DNA of 58,315 bases, taken from NCBI GenBank assembly GCA_030141605.1, contig JAQGDQ010000632.1, forward strand, positions 64,001 through 122,315. The letters run 5' to 3'. This document shows positions 1-10,600 of the stretch, piece after piece. Made by a program: the position numbers and the translations under genes. Origin of the DNA: Tubiluchus corallicola (Eukaryota > Priapulida > Priapulimorpha > Priapulimorphida > Tubiluchidae). Numbering within the stretch: the stretch's first letter is position 1; each line of letters begins with the position of its first letter. Under the pieces are notes generated by a model that saw only the letters and a list, made by a program, of their open reading frames with translations, had not been told where the DNA came from and did not search any database.

Positions 1-240
1 TCCTTGGTTAATTGTTGCTTCCATTAATTTTAGTAAAGTTTAGAGTCTTTTATGTCACCATTATGGTTGTGAATTGTATTTGCCTATTTGTTGTTGGGCA
101 GTGATTTTGTAAATAATTGACCAACATTTACCTCAGTTATTTGACAAAGTAAAAATTTAATTTGGCGTGCAAAATTGCATGGCAAATGCAGAACAAATAA
201 ATCTGCTGTTATAAGTTTTCAAGTTTAGCTATAACTTGAA
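1..240. other. AT-rich DNA, nothing recognised
   Basis: No open frame, RNA gene or clear repeat is visible. If the minus-strand promoter at 911-1007 is active, this stretch would be leader or intron of a transcript leaving the window on the left. Confidence 0.5.
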
Positions 241-520
241 AGGAGTAGGTGCCAATACACAGAAGCACGAGGCTTCAGCAAAACTGAATGAGGTGGGGCA
301 CCAACTGAGTGACCTCGTATGCCAAAGTTAAGCAACACCAATGCTGCCCACAGAATGGATAGGTGGCAAACTCAAATCCTGCTCCTAGAAGTTTATGTAC
401 CATACTGATTCTGACTGTTTACCTTATACATGCATATATCTGAACATCATTAGCCTAAGACACCTCTGGCAGTTTAGGATTTCATCCTAGGGATTAGCCC
501 TGAAATGGACCAGGCATATC
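241..520 (+). repeat. 5S-rRNA-like SINE, degenerate
   Basis: Around 316-362 the order CTCGT, then AAGTTAAGCAAC, then TGGATAGGTG follows the internal promoter and 3' half of metazoan 5S rRNA, in the right order but degenerate. The downstream part (about 400-500, with CTGATTCTGACTGTTTACCT) recurs at 12276-12385 and, inverted, at 12100-12205. A shared tail with a 5S-like head is the layout of a 5S-derived (SINE3-type) retroposon. The SINE class is inference. Confidence 0.45.
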
Positions 521-910
521 AAATTTATATCGTGTTTGTCACTAAATACTGCCTGCAAAGTACTAACATCTACAAAAAATAAACAAACCACTGTATTGGA
601 TTGCTTCACTACTATGCTAGGCTAAACTAAGGCTAGTTTACACTTGCCAGCATGTTAGTTCATGTTTGTATCACATCTGGAGCTGGGTACAACTGGCTTT
701 GAAACTGTTCAGTTAAGAGTTTCATGTCCGGAAGTTCCAAGATTATGTTAACTAATGATTATGGTGCCAAAATCACAGAGACTGGAATTGCTAAACAACA
801 CATTTGTCACATTAACTTCAATGCTATTATTGTTGTAGTGTTAGTGCCGTTGTTGTGGTGTTAGTGCCTTGCCGAGATACAAGAGAATAAACTCCAGCGG
901 CCAGCTCCGC

Positions 911-1007
911 CTTATATATCAGTGCAAAGGAACAATCTAGAAGTAGAAAGTTCTCGAAACTTCTACAAGGTAAGACTAAGAAGATTGTTCTATGGAATAT
1001 TCCAGAA
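911..1007 (-). promoter_or_regulatory. Heat-shock-type promoter: TATA box plus two HSE arrays
   Basis: Read on the minus strand, TATATAAG lies at 919-911. Twenty-seven bases upstream is a perfect four-unit heat shock element (alternating GAA/TTC spaced by two bases, 946-963), and about 30 bases further a perfect three-unit element (995-1007). HSEs close to a TATA box are the standard design of hsp promoters, bound by trimeric HSF. Initiation is expected near 885, with transcription leaving the window on the left. No coding region follows on the minus strand before position 1, so the gene would have to start outside, or after an intron. Confidence 0.6.
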
Positions 1008-1523
1008 TAAATGATGCAAATCGTATACAAATCGACTGCGCCTCTCAAGTCAAAAGGTTTCCCATGGTGTTTTTTATTACCAAACGAAAGCATGTGGAAA
1101 AGTGGAGATTTTGTGCTTGCATAATTGTCAGTAATAATATTTATCCTATAACCATTTATACGTGCATAGTATGGTATTTCGTAAAACGAAATTGGACGCA
1201 CTGTAATAGAATAAAATATTGGCAGTGATTTCAATTGTTTTGAAACTCAATGGAACATTTTTATTTCAAGTTAACTAACTGATACTCATACTAGGATTGT
1301 GCGGCCCAAATTTTCTGATAGTGTATTTCAAATTGACCTGGCCATGTCATTTTATACTTTTAAATGTTAAATCATCAGTGCATCAGCCTAAGATAATTGG
1401 GATTTGCCTTTGCATTACATCTGTCGACAAGGCTTTTCACTTAGGTGAACTTAGATCGACTATAAAAATTCAAAAGAAAGAATAGAGTAGAAAGGAGCAG
1501 CATGTTAGTGATTTAATAACGCA
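1008..1523. other. Upstream region of XPG
   Basis: This holds the presumed 5' UTR and promoter of XPG between the HSE cluster and the start codon. I see no TATA box or repeat that would fix a start site. Short open frames on either strand have no recognisable content. Confidence 0.4.
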
Positions 1524-1611
1524 ATGGGAGTTCAGAACTTGTGGCAACTAGTACAACCTGTCGGTAGACCAGTAACGTTAGAGTCACTAGAAGGAAAAAT
1601 CCTTGCAGTCG
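1524..1611 (+). CDS. ERCC5: XPG exon 1
   Basis: Encodes MGVQNLW through KILAV plus the first base of the Asp30 codon. The donor at 1612 is GTATCCTTT, the U12-type consensus. Confidence 0.92.
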
Positions 1612-4600
1612 GTATCCTTTTCCAGTTTTTTTATGTAATTTTCAGCAGAGAAATACAGCCCTAATCATAATCTGCATTCTAGCTTATTTAATTCTATTTT
1701 TTAATTTTATTTTTAGCAATACTTTTTGGACTTATACTTTAAATATCTGCGTGCAGTATGGCTAAAAATGGCTAAGACATTAAATAATGGCTAACAACTT
1801 AATTGCATTTTTCAGTACTTTCACATGCAAAATGATTACTGTTTTCATGAGACTACTTGTTGACGTATTTCTTCAGATCTTGCTGATATGCTTGCAGCTT
1901 TTTCATATTTTAAATCATAACAGTGATCAGTATAACATCATCAGCTATTGAGTTACATGAATTTTCTTTAACACGACAATGTCAGATGTAAGCATATGGC
2001 TGAATCAAGCCATCAAGGGCATGAGAGACGGTCGTGGGAGTACTGTACACAATGCTCACATCGTCAGTTTATTTCATCGCGTCTGTAAGCTCCTCTTTTA
2101 CAAGATTAAACCGGTGTTTGTATTTGACGGTGGTGTTCCGGAGCTTAAGAGACAAACATTGGTAACTGCGTTTGAAATTACAACTGTAACTGTGGCAGTA
2201 ATACATCACTGCAGTGAAAGTATAAACTAATTCTTTTGTTGTTGTTGTGATGGTTGGAAGTAATTATTGGGTGATATAATTGGCAATTTAAATGTTAGTT
2301 GGTAATTTCCAACTCCTAGTTTAGCCTTGAAGTACAAGAAAATCCTCCACTGGTTTGCATCGGCAGTGCAACTGTGTATAAAACGTGTCAATTTAAACTC
2401 CCGCGATGACCGTTAGTTGCAGTCATTTTAATGGTAGGAAAAAAGTTTGAAAAAATAGTCAGAGCATTCGTAGCATACATGTTGCTAATTAAGTAAAATT
2501 TTAAATTACTGTATCTTGTCAATAAGATTGAAAATACGTTTTTGGCTAGTGAGCGGCACACCTTGGAAGGTGAGTCAGCGACATTTTACCAATTGGCACG
2601 AACACATTAAAATTTATTAGTCTAGTTACATAAGTCTTTCCAGCAGGTATGTGAAATGCCAAGTAATACACAGGTGTGCACGGAAAGTTTTCTGAAACAT
2701 AATTTTACATTGCCTTTTCTTCCCCTGATTTACGTGGCGTAATGACGTCATGTAATGGTGCCATCGAAACAGTATTGCTGGAGATTTAAAATGAAAACAA
2801 ATGAAAATTCCTTTCAACGCGAATGCGATATGTGGATAAAATTACTGTAGAGTATTATAATTTTTTAAGGCAATTTTTCTGAAATCTACTTCAGGTGCCC
2901 CTTTTCTTGTCCTTTAAATTAAGCAGATTCTAGATATAACAATTTCTTCAGCAGCTGTAATGTCTTGGTGCTGTGTTTGTAAAGTTTTCAAAGCCCACAT
3001 TGGGACCGAAGTGCCTTGTCATGAAATTTATTTGTAGAATTAAGATGTAGACCTGATGAATTCTCAACTTTCACGTAGAATATTTCATATTTACTGAATT
3101 TGCAAAAACTAACAAGCGATGCAGATTGTTTACCAGCAGGTCACTCATCAAATTCAGTTCTGTAGATCATTCAGCCAAGCTGAATCAAACTACCGTATTT
3201 TCCCATGTATAAGAGACCCTTTTTTGCTCAGAATTTTCACTTTAAAAATAGGGGGTCTCTTATACATGGGAGTATACAGCTGGGTCCTCAAGGCATGGAA
3301 TGGTGTAAAGCCAGAGGTCATTATTAAATCCTTCAAGAAGTGTGGCATCTCCAATGCCATGGACGGCACAGAGGACAATGCCATTTTTGAGCAGAGTGAC
3401 TCCTCTGATGATGAACTGGCTGGAATTGCTGAAGGTCTGACTCCAGTTGATATTTTTGATGAGAGTGATGAGGAATTTAATGATTTCTATGATGAATAAA
3501 GTTATTCATTACCAAAAAACTTTTTTCCAGAATTTTTGCCTAAAAATTGAAGGGGTCTCTTATACACAAGGGTCTCTTATACATGGGAAAATACGGTATA
3601 ACTTGAAGTAGGGATTTATGTTAACTAGATTTTTCCAGATGAAATCTTAGATAATGATAACGGATCACAACAAATATGTAAATAAAGCAGTTAAGCCAAG
3701 GTGTTTCATTTACAGGTTTCCAGATTTAAAAAATTCACCTGTCGTTATGCAAGTTTTTGTATACTTGATTTTCTAAAAAATTTCATTTGTGGTAGATCAG
3801 TCGTAAGGCAAAGTATAGTACGGTAAACTCCGCGTAACTCAAAGTTTCGCCTAACCCAAAGAATTTCAGCGGAACGGACGAAATCCTTCGTTTTCCCCCA
3901 AGAGAAATATCGCTTAACTCAAAATTTCACCTAACTCAAATAAAAATAAAATTATGGTCCATTTAATCAAAATACATGTAATTTACTTCGCCCAACTCAA
4001 GAATGCGATTTATACTTGAAAATTCTGATGTCTTACAAGTCGACCCCCCTCCCCGAGCATTTCTCCGGGATTGGTCTGTCCGTATTGTGTGCTTGTCCTT
4101 TTGTAACTTAAAAAAATCGTGTTTCATTACGTAGTTTATTATTCTTTATGTAATTGTCATCAAATCTCGTCATAATTTATGCGTAGAAGGATTGTCTTTC
4201 TGCCTTCTATTTAGCTCGCCACAAGGAGGAGGAGTTTAGAGCTTCTACGCTGGAAAACGGTCAACATCGCTTAACTCAAAATATCACCTACCGTATATAC
4301 TCGCATATAAGCCTACATCACATATAAGCCGTCCCCCTAAAACTGCTTTAAAATGGCCAGTTTTTGCAAAAACCCGTATATAAGCCGACCATCAACTTGT
4401 CTAATTTTACTCCTTACCCAGTCAACAAAATTGATCCCTTTTTGTCACATTTTGTTAATTGGGTATTTTTGGTTCATAGAAATTTTTTACTATAAAGATG
4501 TAAAATGCTTACTTTTATGTTACATACTAGAAGAAATAGAAGAAATTATACATTTTGATATGAATAAAGAAGAAAATATTTTGTTTTCTATTTATTCACA

Positions 4601-7600
4601 AAAAATTATAACATTTCTGTTTATAATTTAACGTAGTGTTCTTAAAAATAACTAGAAACCTTCAAAATCATTGTCACTACCACCCTCATCGTCAAATTTT
4701 TGTGCAATTTCCGTTCTCTGTCTCAAACTTATAGAGTGTCTGTTCAGAAAACGTGTACACCAACCTGTGGGGCGATCCCCCACGATCCCCCTCCAATACA
4801 CCACTGGTGACACACAACCTAATAAAGAGTCAGATAGCGATGAAAATGTGTGGCTGGAAAATTGGAATTAGTGTCTGTCCTTGTGTTCATTTTGTTTCAT
4901 GCGCATATAAGCCGACCCCATGATTTCAGTATTGTATTTTATAGTTCTAAATTCGGCTTATATGCGAGTATATACGGTAACTCTTTTTTCCCGGCCTGGT
5001 AATAAATCTGCTGTAGCCAGGTCATTTTTGTCCACAGCTGTTACAGTTCACACGAAAATATTAATGTAATTGTCTTAAATGAAGTTTCAGCAATTGGGCT
5101 AAATGTTGTTTTATATTTCTAAGGCTGCCAGAAGGAACATGAAACAGTCAGCGGAGGATAAGATGAGCAGAATTGCTCAGAACATACTCTCTAATCGGGT
5201 GCAAGAGCACGCGGTGCAGGCTGTTTTGGGCAGCGATGCTCCCGGGACATCAAAAACAACCTCAAAGAAAGCAACAACGACATTTGATGATATGTTTGTT
5301 CTCCCTCCAGTTGGAAACCACGCTGATGGGTACGTTGTCAATTAAACAATAAAAATTGTGACCATCTACAGACTTTTCATTGACAGAAGGACTTTCTGTT
5401 TAACACACTGATAATAAATAATACCATAAGTTCAAAATGAAGAAGAATTTTGTCACTGAACTCCTCTGCCAGTAAATAATACCAAAGACGAATATGCATC
5501 TGATTTTGATAAATTAACTACAGTTTAATCTCATGCCGCCCCTCGCTATAACACCAACCTTGCCATAATGCTGAATTTTTCGTTGTCAGGATTTCCATAA
5601 TGTATTATAATATGTTAAATATAGCGAGTACCACCAACATCGGCTACTGTCATCCGCCAAGATATCTGCAATGCTAAAAGTCTATTTTTCATAGTAAATA
5701 TTATAATAATATTTTACATATCCCATTATAATGCCAACCAAGAAGAAACACAGCGAACTGTTGCCAAAAGCAGCCACTGTATTGTTAAAACAATGACCTC
5801 TGCAGCAAGGAACGTGCATCTTAGAAGTATAAAAATTGCCTAGCTAAGGCTCACAGTATTGAACTAATGTGAACATAATGCTGTTGAAGCTGCTGTTTAT
5901 ACTCGCAGTCTCAAGGTTAGGTGATGATAAATGCTAAATGCAGCTGTTTAAAAACATTAATTTATGAAGTGAATTAATAAAAAGATAAAATATTTTACTT
6001 TTGTATATCACACAAACCTGTTTGTTTATTTGCGAAAATTTGTTCAAGGTCAGCTGTTTCATTTTTTTGCAAAGAAGTTGGGTCACAAACTTCACATAAT
6101 GATAAAAACATTGAAAATCTATTGCTGTGTTGAAGTACAAACACTTGGACGCATGATGTTTCACTTTAAGCTCGCATCCCATTTCACTAACCATTCATTA
6201 AACAACACGCTTGTCATGCAAGCACTTGAGTTTGCATGGTAGTCTACCATCGACTTTGCAACACTTTATTGTACTGTGCATTTATCTCTGGCATAACAGC
6301 TAAATGATTAAAAATGTTCTGTGAAAGGCAGCGGGAGCTTGAAAAGCAAAACCGCTAGGCAAAAATGATTAAATGTCCAGAAATTCTTGGGCAAGCAGGA
6401 TAACTGCAGCAGACAGAGGGGACAAAGCAAAACCAGTAAGGTAGCATATTAGTGTATGATGAACATTCTTGTTTATGAACAAAACGGTACCTAACTGTAC
6501 TTAGTTCTACGTATATTAGAGCACAAAAGTGAACTAACATGACATAAAAGTCATAAAAGCTTATTGGTCTTACAAAAGTGTCTTATTGAAGCATGTGAAG
6601 CAAAAATATTTAGTCAATTATTTGACTAAGTTATTTGAGTCTATTATCATTGGTTTTTATATACTTTTCAATAGAAACGACCCGTACCGGACATTCTTAA
6701 GTCAATTATGCAACTTATTCTATTAACCGTGAGTGTAATAAATGATGCCTATTGTACCTTTTTCTGATACCAAAGTATAAACTGTATTCTGTACAAGTAG
6801 GATTGCAATCCAGCAGTGCAATAAATTCATCATTGCTCCATTTGAAGCCTGTACATTAACATAATTAACAGTTGCAGTTATTATTTTTTATTATTAGTAC
6901 TCTTTACTGCCAAAAAATGGTGCGTACAATGTAAACATAAAATTAAAATCATATTTACACTAAAATTTGTGTGCAGCAAGTTTGTAAAAACTGTTAAAAG
7001 CCAAAGTGTCATTATTAATAGTAATGATTCATTGATTAGTAATGATTAGTAATAATTAATATAAATATATATTAATTCTACTGGTATGGGCTTAATATAT
7101 ATATATAACATTCGAGGCTACAGCTTCGACGATGGCACCATTTGCGGCGATCTATACATCAAACGAAAGGTCTCGATCTAGTGTCGTCTCATAAATATTA
7201 ATAATAGAACTTTGTATTATTTTGAACTGCCATGTGTAATTAACTAGAATGATTTTGCTAATTTGATAAGTAAATTCCACAGTCATCGTTTATTCTACGC
7301 TGTTGTGGAAAATTTGGATAATCAATCGAAACTATAAACGAAAACATCTTAAGCCATTCATAGTGATTTTATAGTTTATCCCTGACTAATGGGGAAGATT
7401 ATTTTATGAACTTTCTGAATTCACTACATTGAATGTTCACTTTATGAATAATTAGTCATTATCACTATATAATTTTTATATAAAAGGGATGAAGAAGATA
7501 GTGCTGTAATAGAACCCTGGGAAGAGCGTCTTGCTGCTCGGCGTGCAATAGAAGATCGGTATCAGAACATTGACGATGTTAATATTAACTCTGAGGAGTT

Positions 7601-10600
7601 TTCGGAACTTCCCGCCGAAATACGTCATGAAATCTTGGTGGAATTGAAGGAAAGGAATAAACATAGATACCGCATTGACACTGAAAGCGTACCTGAGGTG
7701 TGTGATGTCTGATGTTACCATAAATGATGTTCATGCATTTAGTGATAGGAGATTTTGAAATTTTGTAATTTTATTCTTGTAATTCGATATCATGGTTAAT
7801 CTTTTGCGGCAATGTTTTAGTGTTTTAGTCATTATTTTTCAATGATTGCAGTGAAATGCAGCCTATAAACTTCCTTTGTGGTATTCGTGTCGTTGTCTGC
7901 CAATCCTAAACTTATTTTTATAGAAACGCTATGACTATGCATGTGCCAGTGAATTTGAATCCCTCCGTTTGCAATTGTGCGCATTGTGTAAGCCGAGAAA
8001 CATGAAGAAGAAATGCAAAGATTCGTTTATTTAAACTAAAACACTGCCTTTTAGTGTATAATACATCAGCGTGTATTACATACATTTTGCTATTTTTATA
8101 TATATTACATATATTGATTAATTGAATTACAATTTAAGTGCCAATTATGTCGACTTGTACATGGTTGTAATTGATTAATCTATTAATCGCCTGTCACTAC
8201 ATGTATTTTACTTTCGTATACTTTTCTGGTTGTTGTTGTTTTTCAAACTCTGATAATATTTCCAATAACAAGCTTTTTGTTTTGTAGGAAAGTTTAGAAT
8301 TCTCCAATTTTCAAGTGGCGAATTTATTGCAGAGAAGTAAGCTTACCCAACACATTGAAGGTATTAGAAAAGAGATGAAGTCCAGGCAAGTTTTGATAGA
8401 TTTATTTTAACAACAGTAATTATTGTACCCGTACTGTCGTCCAGGGGCATAGCCAGGATCTAAAGTTAGGGGGAGCAAACGCTTAAAATGCGCCGTGACA
8501 CATACCAAACAATTTTTAATGCATTGATTATACATTTTAATTTTGTGCTTAAAATGAAAACACGAAGAAGATACTGTTTTAAATAAAGTATCGACTGACT
8601 CCAGAAAATTCTTCTGAGGCTAAGTGATTAAATAAAAATGAATCTTTTTTATCATACTAGTGAACTGAAGAGTTAAAAATTGTTGAAAAGGTGCCAGAAT
8701 TTTGAAATAGTGCTCGGTGGTAGAAGTTGCTCTTCTTGCTCCTATTAGCTACACCACTGCTGCCATTTTGTTGCATTAGGAATAAATGTAATTCACTTTG
8801 GCATTTTATCTATGTACATCTTTTAGGCCGTCAGCTGACATTGATCTACTCGCTCAGGTGGGCGGTGATGCTATACCTATTCAGGCAGAGTCACGCGCGC
8901 TGGCTTCCCAGGAATCTACACATTACGTGTTGTTGACGGGACTGAAACGTGCCAGCTTTGAAAAAGGAGAGGCGGTCCAGTCGTCCATCTCTGAAGATAA
9001 TAATAAGACACAAGGCGATGTTAGTACAAATAGTGATGTCAATGTGAAAAGCAAAGGGGCCAATGCTATGATACATTCACAGTCATCCTCTGTAATAGAT
9101 TTAACAGAAGAGGCGAACCATGAAGAAGTAATGGAAAAAAGTGATAATGCAGTAGACGAGAAGTATTCTTCTGCTGGTGGGTTTGTTCTTGAAGATGACA
9201 TTGTCGTTGCTGTTGATGATCGAAAAGCACCTGAGCAACATCTGGTGCCAAGCGAAAGAAACGCTGAAACTTCAGAAACAACCGAAAAGATAATTTGCAA
9301 CCGCGGAGAAGACAAAAAGTTGAATGTTGAACAAAGAGTGATGAAAGATGAAGCTACGAACAAGGATGCTGCTGTGCACAAAGGAAAGAGATGTTCGGAA
9401 GACAGTGGTGGTAGTCCATCAAAGAAATCAGCTTCCGTTTTAAGAGATCAAATTAATAAAGGTGAGTATTGTGTTTATTAACTTTTAGCTTCAGATCTCG
9501 TTTTTTTTTGTTTTTGTAACTAGAACTTTTTAAAAATCGTCTCACTATTTAATGAGTCAGACAAATTGCTTGCTTCCACAGTCTAAAAGAAGTTGCCAAT
9601 ATGATTTTTACTTATATAGTAATTTATATTGTTTTGTTGGTAATCAAGGATTTAAATTGTTTGAGGAAAATGATGCATTTTCTTGATCAAAAGCATGTTT
9701 TTCTTATTTATTAACATCTTTATTTTCAATTTATTTTATTTACTAATGTAACTTCAGTATTGTGTGTATGTATAATTTTATGGCAATAAACTTAAACTTA
9801 ACCTAACCTTATAATTGTATAATTAATGGTATAATTTTTCTGGATAAATTGCAGTTTTGGTGTTGGCAACAAAATGTCGCTTCATTTTCAAGAGGCAGCC
9901 ATCCTGCTCTCTTTGCTCACATTTGCTTGTAAGTTTATAAGATAAAAAAATCCCTGTGGTGTAACTATATATGATAGACACAATTACAAAGAAATAAGGT
10001 TCATCTGTCATATGTCTTAAGGCTGATAATGTCACTTTCCTGTACTATGTATTATACCACAGGTGAGCAGTCGGTGAGTTTTCCTGGCACGACAGACAAA
10101 AACAGAAGGCTAGTTTACTAAGTTGCCATAAAGAAGCACACTCCGTCAGTATGCTTTTTAACTATTTTGCTCAAATCTGACTTCTGACTGATAATTTTTT
10201 CTTGTCGTAGAAGAAAAACCTGACACCACAGTGGTCAGACAAAAACCGGGTGACTTAGAAATAGAACAAAAACCATCGATCACCATTCAGATAAATCCCG
10301 ACCGCATCCCTGCTGCAAGAGATGACCTGTTCCCAGCCAGCCTGTTTGAAGATTTGAAAGGGATTGGTAATTTGGAGAAATCTCAATATCCCGTTATTAA
10401 TGTTCCTCCTGCTGCCGCTGCTGCTGCTGATGATGATGATGATGCGATGGTTAGAGAACCCGATTCCTTGCAGCTGGACTCACACAATGACCTGACGACA
10501 GTAAGTTTTATTGGTTGGTAGCATGAAATGAGTTGTCAAGTTTCAACAGAGGTGAACATATAATTCTAGAGAATATACTAGAATATTCTGCACAGCAACT

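Larger units (their letters stand above)
2162..5123 (+). other. XPG intron 2, filled with mobile-element remains
   Basis: This 2962-base intron holds repeat-family copy 2345-2925, a pogo-like MITE at 3191-3598, and a second element (about 3819-5010) interrupted by another MITE at 4289-4979. Little unique sequence is left. Confidence 0.8.

Noticed and set aside
827-1234. 135-residue minus-strand open frame across the HSE cluster
   Set aside because: It starts upstream of the predicted TATA box and initiation site and has no recognisable domain; probably chance.
8386-8389. GT donor at 8390 for XPG exon 5
   Set aside because: It would join in the wrong phase to exon 6; the GC donor four bases upstream fits both consensus and frame.
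8891-9381. Minus-strand frames opposite XPG exon 6
   Set aside because: Shadows of the real exon on the plus strand.
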